In this document: piece after piece, positions 24,134 to 32,695 of the stretch | How the letters are laid out: every line of letters starts with the position of its first letter | Position numbering within the stretch: the first letter of the stretch is position 1 | Translations under genes and position numbers: made by a program | Assembly (NCBI GenBank): GCA_017963165.1 | Contig: JAGCTZ010000180.1 | Span: 16,069-80,068, forward strand | Origin: Treponema sp. | GTDB lineage: Bacteria; Spirochaetota; Spirochaetia; Treponematales; Treponemataceae | Length of the DNA: 64,000 nucleotides | Direction of reading: 5' to 3' | Notes under the pieces: model-generated | Told to the model about the DNA's origin: nothing | Database searches by the model: none | The model's input: only the letters and a program-made list of their open reading frames with translations

Positions 24134-24523
24134 TTAAAACTCATCAATATCCCAGCCTTCTTTGATGAAGTAGCCACCGTAAGTTTTGTTGAATACATCT
24201 TCTGTTTCTTTTGTCTGGAAAGCCTTAACAACCTTGCGGAAGATTTCAACTTTTTCTTTATCTTTAAGATCTACTGTGCGGGTAGCGATAAGATTCCAGT
24301 ACTGTTTTTCGTCAACTGATGTATCTTTGAAAATTGCGCTTTCTGTTTTGATACCAAAATCAAGTGCGTAGTTGCCGTTTACGATTGCAGCATCAACATC
24401 GGCAAGAGCGCTAGGAATTGTGTTTGCAGCAAGTTCCTTAATTACAATGTTCTTTGGATTTTCTACGATATCTGCAACTGTCGGGTTGAAGCCTGCGTCT
24501 GCCTTAAGTTCAATAATGGGCAT
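24134..24523 (-). CDS. metQ: MetQ/NlpA-type substrate-binding protein, truncated C-terminal half
   Basis: 129 residues match the C-terminal lobe of methionine-binding lipoproteins (ADIVENPKNIVIKEL, DVDAAIVNGNYALD, KVVKAFQTKETEDVF). A complete MetQ is about 270 residues with a lipoprotein signal. Here the signal and N-terminal lobe are absent, so it cannot be exported or close on a ligand as usual. Yet an AGGAGG (24533-24538) lies nine bases before the ATG, better than most in this window. It is a remnant or a repurposed cytoplasmic domain, at the head of the glcD-lysR-larE transcript. Confidence 0.6.
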   Translation of the reverse strand: MPIIELKADAGFNPTVADIVENPKNIVIKELAANTIPSALADVDAAIVNGNYALDFGIKTESAIFKDTSVDEKQYWNLIATRTVDLKDKEKVEIFRKVVKAFQTKETEDVFNKTYGGYFIKEGWDIDEF

Positions 24524-24569
24524 ATAGTATTACCTCCTGTGCATGCCTTACTTATAGCCAAAATCTATT

Positions 24570-24587
24570 ACTTGCGCTAATACAAGT
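24570..24587 (-). promoter_or_regulatory. Inverted repeat ACTTG-N8-CAAGT, candidate LysR site
   Basis: The repeat includes TTG-N8-CAA and lies about 50 bases upstream of the metQ fragment, before the first gene of the operon containing lysR. A precise -35/-10 pair could not be fixed. The link to the LysR protein is inference. Confidence 0.35.
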
Positions 24588-24625
24588 TTTTTATTGTGAG
24601 ATATAGGAAAAAGTTATAACTGAGA

Positions 24626-25468
24626 TTATTTACAGGTGCTGCCTATAAAGCTTGCAATTTCTTTAATCACGCTTATGCGGCGACCCAAAAGTCCGTGTTC
24701 TGTCGGAAACTCTACGCGTTTTTGGATTGCCTTAGTCTGATGTGCTTCGAGCAGCTGCCAGAGCGGTAAAATCATTTCATTTGCAGGCGAAACAGAATCG
24801 TAAGTTCCGGCGACAACTAAAAGATTTTTATCTTTTACCTGTTCAAAGGCATTTGGATGACTGATCTGTTCTCGATTCAAAACTACATCTTCATAAATTG
24901 CATCAATTCCATCCGATTGCAAAATCTTTCCCTCTTCCAGAAGTGAACGGAAATAGCTTTCTTTTGCACGGTTAAGATAACGTGTAGGATCATAAGGAGT
25001 AAGCATTATGATTCCGCGAATCCAGTCAAGCTTGCGGCCGGCATTTAAGGCGGAGTTGGCACCCATGCTATGACCAAGCAAAAAAATCTGCGACGGGTCA
25101 ACATTATATTTTTGTGTAAATTCCTGCGTGTGCGCGTATTCTGCAAGATTCTGAGCATCTTCAATACAATTTGTAATCAGATATTTTCCCTGACTTCCCC
25201 ACGCCCCGCGGTTATGAGGAACAATTACAACACAACCAATACGGCACAAGGCATGCGAAATATCATCATTGCGGGCAGTTCCAGGAAATCCGTGCAACAT
25301 TATTACACAAGGATGTGGCTTTGGAAAATTTGAGGAAGGCCATAAAATTTCACCATAAATATGCGAGCCGTTGCTTATAAAATCGAGCGTTGTGTAATCC
25401 GGAAGCCCCGTCGGGTCCAGTTCTTCGGAATCAGAAAAAAGATATTTAAGATTTATATTTACAGCCAT
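24626..25468 (-). CDS. Alpha/beta hydrolase
   Basis: About 280 residues from the ATG at 25468 (AAGGAG eight bases upstream). Oxyanion region VIMLHGFPGTARN, nucleophile Ser in GHSMGANSA, Asp in AGTYDSVSP and His in PTEHGLLG complete the triad. There is no signal peptide, so it acts in the cytoplasm; the ester or peptide substrate is unknown. It is divergent from an Rrf2-type regulator, and both promoters overlap. Confidence 0.88.
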   Translation of the reverse strand: MAVNINLKYLFSDSEELDPTGLPDYTTLDFISNGSHIYGEILWPSSNFPKPHPCVIMLHGFPGTARNDDISHALCRIGCVVIVPHNRGAWGSQGKYLITNCIEDAQNLAEYAHTQEFTQKYNVDPSQIFLLGHSMGANSALNAGRKLDWIRGIIMLTPYDPTRYLNRAKESYFRSLLEEGKILQSDGIDAIYEDVVLNREQISHPNAFEQVKDKNLLVVAGTYDSVSPANEMILPLWQLLEAHQTKAIQKRVEFPTEHGLLGRRISVIKEIASFIGSTCK

Positions 25469-25492
25469 ACAAAATCTCCTTGTCACTAACAA

Positions 25493-25563
25493 AACCTATT
25501 GACTTACTAGGTAATTGATGATAAATTGTTTATAAACCAAATACCCTACTATGTCAATAGGTT
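25493..25563. promoter_or_regulatory. Overlapping divergent promoters inside a perfect 11-bp inverted repeat
   Basis: AACCTATTGAC (25493-25503) and GTCAATAGGTT (25553-25563) form a perfect inverted repeat with a 49-base interval. Each arm contains a -35 (TTGACT plus, 25499-25504; TTGACA minus, 25557-25552). Each has a good -10 at 17-base spacing: TAAATT (25522-25527) on the plus strand and TATAAA (25534-25529) on the minus strand. The two -10s are side by side, so RNA polymerases should compete. A smaller TTAC-TAG-GTAA palindrome (25504-25514) lies within. Confidence 0.75.
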
Positions 25564-25584
25564 ATTTATCAGGAGGCACACAGA

Positions 25585-26010
25585 ATGATGAAGATTTCTA
25601 CAAAAGGTCAGTACGCACTTTTAATCATGACAGAGCTTGCAGAACAACCGGCCGACAAGTTTATCCCGCTTAAATTACTTTCTCACAGACACAATCTTTC
25701 TGTAAAATACCTTGAACAGATTTTGATTCAACTGAGTAAAGCCGGGCTGGTAGTAGGAGTACGTGGCAGCAACGGTGGCTACAAGCTTGTTAAACACACA
25801 GAAGAATACACAACAGGTGAAATTCTGCGTGCGCTGGAAGGCAACCTTTCTCCTGTAAATACAACCACCAGCAACGTAATAACCGATATAGGCAATGACG
25901 ATTACTGGAAAGATTTTGAAAAGGTTATAAATGATTACGTTGATTCTGTCACGCTCGACAAACTGGTAGAAAAGAACAAAGAAAACGTTGGCTGGATGTA
26001 TTATATATAA
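25585..26010 (+). CDS. Rrf2-family transcriptional regulator
   Basis: 141 residues: MKISTKGQYALLIMTELAEQ and the HTH/wing KYLEQILIQLSKAGLVVGVRGSNGGYKL are diagnostic of Rrf2 proteins. There is no cluster-binding Cys triad as in IscR, so it is closer to CymR, which senses cysteine metabolism by a partner enzyme. Shine-Dalgarno AGGAGG at 25571. It is divergent from the hydrolase and may bind the palindromes between them (inference). Confidence 0.9.
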   Translation: MMKISTKGQYALLIMTELAEQPADKFIPLKLLSHRHNLSVKYLEQILIQLSKAGLVVGVRGSNGGYKLVKHTEEYTTGEILRALEGNLSPVNTTTSNVITDIGNDDYWKDFEKVINDYVDSVTLDKLVEKNKENVGWMYYI

Positions 26011-26011
26011 A

Positions 26012-27469
26012 CTATTTACCTACACAGAAGTTTGCAAAAATGCTGCCAAGAACATCGTCAGGAGTAACTATGCCGGTTACTTCGCCCAGAGAATCAAGGG
26101 CATCTTCTAAATCCTGAACAACAGCGTCTAAAGAATAATCGTCTGCTGCAGCAGCGAGTGCATGGCGGACTCTTTCAAGAGCTTCGGCAACAGCGTCTTT
26201 CTGGCGGGCGGAACCAAGACCTGCCTGCTCGCGTTCTGTGTCTAGTCCTTGTGTAAGCAATGATTCGATCTGATTAAAGAGATCAGACATACCGATGCCG
26301 GTTTTTGCGGAGATGTGTATTTGATGGGGTGGCCCTTCGACAGGCTCAGGGACCCCAGCAGTCGGATTAGGGACCACGATGCCTTGGGGTTCCTGAGCTT
26401 GTCGAAGGACCCCACCAGAAGACATATCACACTTATTCCAAACCACAATCAGAGGCACGCTGCAATTTTCAATAAACGCCTTATCCTCTTCTTTCATTCC
26501 TTCTGCCGAGTCTATTAAATACAAAACAACATCTGCCTCATGAACAAGATTTCGGCTTATTTCTACACCCTTGGCTTCTATTACGTCATCTGTATCGCGC
26601 AAACCTGCTGTATCAAAAAGACGAACCGGAATACCATTAATTCCTGCCCACGATTCAAGCCAGTCTCGGGTAGTTCCTTCTATGTCGCTTACAATTGCGC
26701 GTTCTTCCTTTAAAATTGCATTGAACAGTGAAGATTTTCCTGCATTTGTGCGGCCGGCAAGAACAACGCGCGCTCCGTCCTGGTACAATTTTTCACCGCG
26801 CCACGAAGCAACAAGTCCGGCAAGTCTCTGCTCTGCCTTTTCAAGGTCTGCCTTATCAAATGTGTCGGCAATAGTTTCTTCGTCTTCCGGATATTCTATT
26901 TCTACTTCAATAGCAGCAAGCGTATCTATAATAAGTTTTTTTATTGAATCAATTTCTTCATAAAGCGCACCGGCAAGTCGTCCTGCGGCATGCGATCTAG
27001 AATCATCTGTATGACTGTCTATAATTTCACGAACAGCTTCGGCTTTTGTTAAATCTGTTTTGCCGTTTATATAAGCACGGAAGGTATACTCTCCCCTGTT
27101 TGCCTGACGAAAGCCCGAACGCAGCATAAGATTTTGTATTGCAGTAACAACAGCAGGACCTCCATGACAGAATATTTCCACCATATCTTCGCCTGTATAT
27201 GATTTTGGCGCGCGGTAAACGGCACACATTACTTCGTCAATTTTCTTGCGCCCTTCGACAGGCTCAGGGACCCCGGACTCTGATTCCACCCAGCCATACA
27301 CAACTGTATTACCAGGAGCTTCCAGTAATGCGTGCGGTCTGGAAAATACTTTACTTACAAGCTCGATACAGCCTTTGCCCGAAACGCGGACAATTCCCAA
27401 GGCTGCAGGTGCGAGTGCCGTTGCAATAGATGAGATTGGTTCTTCAGGTGTGTACTGATTCAGTGCCAT
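26012..27469 (-). CDS. mnmE: MnmE tRNA modification GTPase carrying repeat-encoded insertions
   Basis: 485 residues, about 30 more than usual. MnmE with MnmG makes cmnm5U34 in tRNA. All motifs are present: G1 GRTNAGKSS (239-247), G2 EGTTRDW, G3 DTAGL (286-290), G4 NKCD (345-348), G5 SAK (387-389) and C-terminal FCVGK with Cys482. The extra length comes from three copies of a dispersed repeat: one near 65-73 (GVPEPVEG) in the N-terminal domain and two within 350-381 (GVLRQAQEP, GVPEPVEG), between G4 and G5. Frame and motifs are kept, so the protein is likely active. It starts two bases from the end of the glycosidase gene. Confidence 0.95.
   Translation of the reverse strand: MALNQYTPEEPISSIATALAPAALGIVRVSGKGCIELVSKVFSRPHALLEAPGNTVVYGWVESESGVPEPVEGRKKIDEVMCAVYRAPKSYTGEDMVEIFCHGGPAVVTAIQNLMLRSGFRQANRGEYTFRAYINGKTDLTKAEAVREIIDSHTDDSRSHAAGRLAGALYEEIDSIKKLIIDTLAAIEVEIEYPEDEETIADTFDKADLEKAEQRLAGLVASWRGEKLYQDGARVVLAGRTNAGKSSLFNAILKEERAIVSDIEGTTRDWLESWAGINGIPVRLFDTAGLRDTDDVIEAKGVEISRNLVHEADVVLYLIDSAEGMKEEDKAFIENCSVPLIVVWNKCDMSSGGVLRQAQEPQGIVVPNPTAGVPEPVEGPPHQIHISAKTGIGMSDLFNQIESLLTQGLDTEREQAGLGSARQKDAVAEALERVRHALAAAADDYSLDAVVQDLEDALDSLGEVTGIVTPDDVLGSIFANFCVGK
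26331..26354 (+). repeat. Dispersed repeat, copy 3 (within mnmE)
   Basis: CCCTTCGACAGGCTCAGGG core in mnmE, encoding GVPEPVEGP on the minus strand. It is in inverted orientation to copy 4, 33 bases away, so the two can pair as a long stem in the mRNA. Confidence 0.9.
26388..26411 (-). repeat. Dispersed repeat, copy 4 (within mnmE)
   Basis: TTCCTGAGCTTGTCGAAGG core, opposite orientation to copy 3, encoding GVLRQAQEPQ in MnmE. Confidence 0.9.
27249..27272 (+). repeat. Dispersed repeat, copy 5 (within mnmE N-terminal domain)
   Basis: CCCTTCGACAGGCTCAGGG core, encoding GVPEPVEGR in the loop between YGWVES and KIDEVM of MnmE. Confidence 0.9.
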
Positions 27470-27471
27470 AC

Positions 27472-29817
27472 CTAGTTATGATACCGTTTAACGTTCGAGC
27501 TTTGCAATAACGGAGAGTAATAATTATCATCATCATCTGCATAAAGATTTAAGATACTGTCCAGAATTGACAGATCTATTTCTTCACCAGACGAAAGAGG
27601 CTTCATCGTTGTTCCAATTGCCGGCTTTTTGAATTCCCAGCTTGACTCAGGAGCTGTTCCCGTAAAGTTTTCGGTATCTGTAACATCAGGCGGAGTAACA
27701 CCATATTCACCGGAATTATTCCAGCACATATAGCCGCGGTTTATAGAATCACGAACTCCAAAAAATTCCTTACGGATATAATCTTCGTCATAATATTGTT
27801 TGTCATAACTAACACCAAGATAGAACGACTGAACCCAAGGTCTTATAATAGAACGGTTACGACACATAATAGTATTTCGGAACGAGCCGTAATAATAAAT
27901 TCTATAAGTTCTATCTGCATAAGGTGCATAATTAAGGAATGTCTGCTCAAAGTGACTCGGGTAGAACATCGGACCAATTACATCAACATATTCTGAAAGT
28001 AATTCCGAATCCTGACCCGTACGTGTTCCACTGCGATACCAGCCGTTTGCTCCATAAATATCAATTCCAATAGGAGCATTAATATTTTCGCGGGCATACG
28101 ACAGGAACGAAATAAGGGCAGATTCCTTGTCCATTCCTTTATCCTGCCAGCGGTATTTTGCATTGTAAAGATTCAAACCATCTGTCGGGAAACGAATATA
28201 ATCAAATTGAATTTCATCAAAGCCGCGTGCGATAAGCTCTTTTGCAACCGCAATATTATATTCCCATACTTCTTCGGAATATGGATCTACCCATTGCTCA
28301 TCATAATATTGAGTTTCTGAACCGGTAACATTACCCTCTTCATCAACAATATCTTCATAGCCCTTTATTCCAGTCCAAGGCTTATTCAATTTTGAATCCC
28401 AGACAGCATATTTTCCGCCACCATATTTAGTAAGACTTCTGTCCTTAAAAGTTACAATTCTTGCGATAAGATAAATATTTTCTTTTTTGAATTCGTCGAT
28501 AAAATGTTCAAGATCAACTGCATATGTAGAAACTGTTCCTTTTTCCAGAACAAGCGGATCCTTTGTCTGATAACGCAAGAAACCGTAATCATCCTTCATA
28601 TCAATTACAAGAGCATTCATGTTTCGGTCTTTTACAACCTTCTTAAATTTATCTATTCCTTCCTGGTTGCGGCACTGATAGGCCGAAGCATAAATTGCTT
28701 TTTTGCCATTAGCTTTTTCGGCATACGGAGAATTAACTGTTCCAGGATAAAGCAGCCATAATTCATTAAGTAATATTGCTTTTCCAAAACCGCTTCTTGT
28801 CTGCGGAACCCAGGCAGAATTAATCATTCCCGGTACAGCTGCAAACGCTTTGTTCCAATCATTAAACATTACAGGAGTTCCAGGACTTGTAAGAGTATTT
28901 ATATCAAGTGAACCTATTCCTTCAAGATGAGTATAAACAAGAACATCATCAATTATTGTAAGACCATCAAAAGAATCTACAGGCTCCGTGCCTCTGTAAA
29001 TAAGCACGCCGCTTTTTGTTTCCCAGTCAAGTCTATAAAGACAAGGAAGATATGTCTGAGAAATATAAATTTCTGTATACTGCGAGCCGTCCAGATTCGT
29101 GCGTACAACAGGCAGAATATCTGCAATTTCATCCGGCGAAGAAAGCGACTGCATTTTGACAAAACCATCTTCTATATCTGTCCAGTTTGCCTTTGGTTTT
29201 TGTGGCAGGATATACGAAAGTCCAAAAATTGAATGAGCCATAAAAACGACTGTTTCACCCTGAATTGTCGCAACAGCAACGGCTTTTATTCCCGGAGAAT
29301 TTTTACTCATTGATCCAAGCGAAGTCCAGTTCTGTCCTGCATCGCTTGAATAATAAACGTTATCCTTTGTAGCGGTAACCATCTCATTGTTATTAAGCGG
29401 ATTTATACAAAAATCCTTTAATTCCTGAATCTGAAGGGTAAGACTTGGCGTAACACCATCAAATTTTTTAATTGTAAGGAATGGAAGTCCATTGTCGCGT
29501 TCCGAAAAGGTCTTTAAATCTTCGGTAAAGAAAATACCCTTTTGGGTACGGATAATCCAGCCTTCCTGTCCGGATATGTTAACACGTGAAATCTGATCTA
29601 CACGACCTTCTGTCCATAATGGAATGACATTATTTGAGGAAGTAACTTTAAATAATCCAGAATCAGAACCTACAAGAAATACATCTGTTTCGGTTTGTGA
29701 TTCTGCCGAAGCAGTAATTTTGCCCGGCAACTGATAAAGAGGTTTTGTATTCTGCGCAAAAGCAGCTTGTGCAGGCACACAAAACAACAACGATAACACA
29801 ATGAGTATAGTAACCAT
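27472..29817 (-). CDS. Putative glycoside hydrolase (DUF4015-type) with N-terminal propeller-like part
   Basis: 781 residues. The N-terminal signal peptide (ILIVLSLLFCVPAQAAFAQ) sends it to the periplasm or surface. Residues about 30-370 have repeated blade-like segments (VYYSSDAGQNWTSLG resembles Asp-box motifs). Residues about 390-720 match the putative TIM-barrel glycosidase family DUF4015: KFKKVVKDRNMNALVIDMKDD, WVDPYSEEVWEYNIAVAKEL and FDEIQFDYIRFPTDG, where Asp and Glu residues would be catalytic. Substrate unknown. It probably drives mnmE expression because only two bases separate them. A terminator at 29852-29883 isolates it from the gene upstream. Confidence 0.75.
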   Translation of the reverse strand: MVTILIVLSLLFCVPAQAAFAQNTKPLYQLPGKITASAESQTETDVFLVGSDSGLFKVTSSNNVIPLWTEGRVDQISRVNISGQEGWIIRTQKGIFFTEDLKTFSERDNGLPFLTIKKFDGVTPSLTLQIQELKDFCINPLNNNEMVTATKDNVYYSSDAGQNWTSLGSMSKNSPGIKAVAVATIQGETVVFMAHSIFGLSYILPQKPKANWTDIEDGFVKMQSLSSPDEIADILPVVRTNLDGSQYTEIYISQTYLPCLYRLDWETKSGVLIYRGTEPVDSFDGLTIIDDVLVYTHLEGIGSLDINTLTSPGTPVMFNDWNKAFAAVPGMINSAWVPQTRSGFGKAILLNELWLLYPGTVNSPYAEKANGKKAIYASAYQCRNQEGIDKFKKVVKDRNMNALVIDMKDDYGFLRYQTKDPLVLEKGTVSTYAVDLEHFIDEFKKENIYLIARIVTFKDRSLTKYGGGKYAVWDSKLNKPWTGIKGYEDIVDEEGNVTGSETQYYDEQWVDPYSEEVWEYNIAVAKELIARGFDEIQFDYIRFPTDGLNLYNAKYRWQDKGMDKESALISFLSYARENINAPIGIDIYGANGWYRSGTRTGQDSELLSEYVDVIGPMFYPSHFEQTFLNYAPYADRTYRIYYYGSFRNTIMCRNRSIIRPWVQSFYLGVSYDKQYYDEDYIRKEFFGVRDSINRGYMCWNNSGEYGVTPPDVTDTENFTGTAPESSWEFKKPAIGTTMKPLSSGEEIDLSILDSILNLYADDDDNYYSPLLQSSNVKRYHN

Positions 29818-29851
29818 ACTCTTATTATCGGTAAGATATTACAAGTAATTT

Positions 29852-29883
29852 AAAAAAAAGATTGCCGGGACAGGCCCGGCAAT
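29852..29883 (-). terminator. Rho-independent terminator
   Basis: On the minus strand ATTGCCGGG-CCTGT-CCCGGCAAT (29883-29861), a perfect 9-bp stem, is followed by CTTTTTTTT (29860-29852). It ends the transcript of the HD-GYP/envelope operon, whose last gene stops at 29903. Confidence 0.9.
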
Positions 29884-29902
29884 TATTTATACTATCTGAT
29901 TT

Positions 29903-31531
29903 TTATACAATCTGATCAAGCATATCTACAACTGCTGTATCGTAGTATTCCGGCTGCTCACGTAATTTGGCAATTGCAGTTTCCTTATCCATTGCCTGAC
30001 GATAGTTACGACGGCTAGACAATGCAACAAAGGTTTCGGCAACACGAATAAGGCGTGCAATCTGAGGAATCTCGTCGCCCTTTAAGCCGTTAGGATATCC
30101 CGATCCATCCATGTTTTCATGGTGCTTTTTAGAAGCATCATCAAAAACAGCCCAGTACTTTTTAGGAACAAAATCAAGATATTTTTCGGCAATATTAACG
30201 TGATTACGCATTTCTTCTTTTTGTGCATCTGTAAGCTTTTCTGCTTCCCAAATTGAAGGGTCAACACCAAGGAAGCCTGCATCATAAATCATAGAAGCAC
30301 AGAAGTTAAGCATTGCAATACCCTGTGACAAACCAAGCTGCATAGAAAGCTTATATACAAGCTCACTGATATTCTTTGAATTATTCTTGCGGTTTGTAAT
30401 CTGATCAATTTTTGCACCAATTTCTTCACACTTAACTGCAAGCTGTTTAAGTTCTTCTTCTTCTTCTGGTGTAAATGTAACATCCGGTAAAGCCTGTGCA
30501 GGTGCCCATGTAGAAGTTCCTGCAAGCTTAAGAGCTTCTCCGTGATTTCCATATAAGTCGGTAACACCACCAAGCATGATTCTGTTTGTATTACTTGTAT
30601 TTTCTGCAATAAGACGGAATGCCTGCATATACTGTTCCTGACGTTCTGCCTGCTGCTGCATACTACGGCGTGCAATAACAATTACAACAAGAACAATAAT
30701 AAGAATAAGAACAGCAATTCCTATAATAGAAACAACCATAATAGTTGCCGACTTAGCCTGAACCTGAGAAGATTCCTTCAAAGCTTCTGCCTGATTACTC
30801 ATAGAATCCTGCATACCGGCAAAACCATCCTGAATTGCCTTAAGATTCTTTGCAGAGTTTTCGTTTGATTTTGCAATTTCTTCTGCCTGAGATTTCATTG
30901 ATTCAGCAAGCTCTGCCTGAGTTTCGGCCTGATTCTTCATAGATTCTGCCTGATTTTTCATAGATTCGGCAAGTTCGGCATTTGATTCTGCCTGTTTTGA
31001 AATTGCTTCATTCTGCTTAGACAAAGCTTCATTCTGTCTTTCAAGAGCCTGAGTCTGCTGTTTAATTGATTGCTGCTCTTCCAGATGGCGTTTTTGGGCT
31101 GCTGCTTCTGATGCCGCAAGTTCTGCCTTTCGTTGATTTTCGGCTGCAATCTTTTGATTTTCTTCTATCTGACTCAAAAGCTTTTCGGTCTTTGTGTTCT
31201 TTACTTCAGGATATTTTTCGAGCATGATTTTAATATCACTTAAAGCAACACCATCATACTCCTGAACAATCAGTTCAAGCTTCTGCTGATAGATGAGCTT
31301 TGCTTCCGAAAGCACAGAAGAACGTAAGGTTGCAGGAGTTTCTTCATTCATCATCTGAAGAGCGCCGTTTACCTTTTTGTAGGCTGTTTCAACATCATCC
31401 TCGTCCATGGCATCTTCGGCAGCAGTAAGCTGCTTTTTTACGAGTGCAGAAGTATCTGCCGCAAAAACAGATACCGAGAGGAACGCAAATATAAATGCTG
31501 CAATAATTTTCTTATACCTATCTAATAACAT
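29903..31531 (-). CDS. Membrane-anchored coiled-coil protein with degenerate HD-GYP domain
   Basis: About 542 residues from the ATG at 31531 (GGAG upstream). Order: signal/anchor (residues 6-24), periplasmic helical region, long coiled coil with tandem SMKNQAE-type repeats (about 120-255), transmembrane helix (about 265-290), then a cytoplasmic HD-GYP-like domain (about 375-542). The GYP motif is intact (HHENMDGSGYP, 470-480) and NHVNIAEKYL is kept, but the HDxGK motif reads YDAGF (416-420), losing the metal His. Active HD-GYP enzymes cleave cyclic di-GMP; this one is probably a sensor or weak enzyme. Its start overlaps the barrel gene by 14 bases. Confidence 0.8.
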   Translation of the reverse strand: MLLDRYKKIIAAFIFAFLSVSVFAADTSALVKKQLTAAEDAMDEDDVETAYKKVNGALQMMNEETPATLRSSVLSEAKLIYQQKLELIVQEYDGVALSDIKIMLEKYPEVKNTKTEKLLSQIEENQKIAAENQRKAELAASEAAAQKRHLEEQQSIKQQTQALERQNEALSKQNEAISKQAESNAELAESMKNQAESMKNQAETQAELAESMKSQAEEIAKSNENSAKNLKAIQDGFAGMQDSMSNQAEALKESSQVQAKSATIMVVSIIGIAVLILIIVLVVIVIARRSMQQQAERQEQYMQAFRLIAENTSNTNRIMLGGVTDLYGNHGEALKLAGTSTWAPAQALPDVTFTPEEEEELKQLAVKCEEIGAKIDQITNRKNNSKNISELVYKLSMQLGLSQGIAMLNFCASMIYDAGFLGVDPSIWEAEKLTDAQKEEMRNHVNIAEKYLDFVPKKYWAVFDDASKKHHENMDGSGYPNGLKGDEIPQIARLIRVAETFVALSSRRNYRQAMDKETAIAKLREQPEYYDTAVVDMLDQIV

Positions 31532-32663
31532 TTTCCACTCCAAATCCTAAAATAACACTAAGATGGTTTTCTACTCCACCCTGCTTCTTTATCAATAATA
31601 TGTCCCTGGTACTTACATTAAATAGAAGTTTAACTCTCTCTAATTCTGCAAACGGAATCGAAACTCCGCCATTTAAACTCAAAGCCTGATAATCGCCGCT
31701 TATAATACCTGCGAACAGATAATTTAAGCCGACTGTAAGACCTGCATTTCCAAGATTTTCATTGCTCAACTGAACGCCAAGGAATGGAGAAACAACATTA
31801 CCATAAAGGCATTCTTGAATTTCCTTAACAACTGCAGTGGTTTGCGTTTCCTGCTTAAGAACACCAAAATCGCAGAAACCAAGTCTAAAGAACAACTTGG
31901 AATTTAATTTAGGGAATGCAACCTTAGGAGCAATCTCAAAATTAAAATTCATAGGACCACTGTTGAACTGCATGAACTTAAAGTCAAAGAACAAATCGCC
32001 GCCAATTTCCAGCTTCTGTGGAATTGTATATTCGTAAGTTGCTTCCAAAGAAATACCTTCGCCCATTAAAGGACTTTTAAGGCCTTTTGCTGTTGAAACA
32101 CCAAAATCAATCATACCAAAGCTGGCACTCCATCTGTAGCTTGATTGGCGTTCATCCTTTGCAGAAAGATAAATCTTTTTACCTTCCGAAGTTGTAACAA
32201 CGTTATAATCTTTATCGACTTCTGCTGCAAGCCTTTCTTTTTCGGCTTCTTTCTTAGCAGCTTCGGCCAGTGCCTTTTGTTCCTGCTCCAATTCGTACTG
32301 CTTCTGGATTTCGTACGCTTCGGCAACAGTAGCATAAAGATCAACGGCATCTTCATCTTCAAAGTCACCGTCAATATTATTGTCAATAATAACATAAATT
32401 GCAGACATGGCAAATTCATATTCATTATCAATAATAAGACGACGAATCTTCTTTTTTGTATAATTTTCCATCAGATAATAATATCTGTCATTCACATATT
32501 CACTAAGAACATTATGAAGTTCATTATCTGATTGGTTTTCGAAAATTACATCTATTTCTTTATAAACCTTGCTTACATAATCTTCTATAGCAAACAGAGA
32601 AGAAGAACACAGACAGAAAATCATGACAAGCAAAAATGATTTAAGCCTCTTACCAAAAATCAT
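31518..32663 (-). CDS. Exported protein with C-terminal beta-barrel-like region, unknown function
   Basis: About 381 residues from the ATG at 32663; GAGGTG lies five bases ahead. A signal peptide (FLLVMIFCLCSSSLFA) is followed by a helical domain (about 25-110), a charged coiled segment rich in Glu, Ala and Lys (about 112-140) and a C-terminal part (about 165-381) of alternating strands (YRWSASFGMIDFGV, LEIGGDLFFDFKF, AGLTVGLNYLFAGI) that looks like an outer-membrane barrel. Family not recognised. It is the middle gene of a three-gene operon. Confidence 0.65.
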   Translation of the reverse strand: MIFGKRLKSFLLVMIFCLCSSSLFAIEDYVSKVYKEIDVIFENQSDNELHNVLSEYVNDRYYYLMENYTKKKIRRLIIDNEYEFAMSAIYVIIDNNIDGDFEDEDAVDLYATVAEAYEIQKQYELEQEQKALAEAAKKEAEKERLAAEVDKDYNVVTTSEGKKIYLSAKDERQSSYRWSASFGMIDFGVSTAKGLKSPLMGEGISLEATYEYTIPQKLEIGGDLFFDFKFMQFNSGPMNFNFEIAPKVAFPKLNSKLFFRLGFCDFGVLKQETQTTAVVKEIQECLYGNVVSPFLGVQLSNENLGNAGLTVGLNYLFAGIISGDYQALSLNGGVSIPFAELERVKLLFNVSTRDILLIKKQGGVENHLSVILGFGVENVIR

Positions 32664-32695
32664 AAGCACCTCAACCTATAGCCAGAACCTCCGGA

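Noticed and set aside
30900..31060. CRISPR-like tandem repeats
   Set aside because: The repeats encode the SMKNQAE coiled coil in frame, with no spacer pattern.
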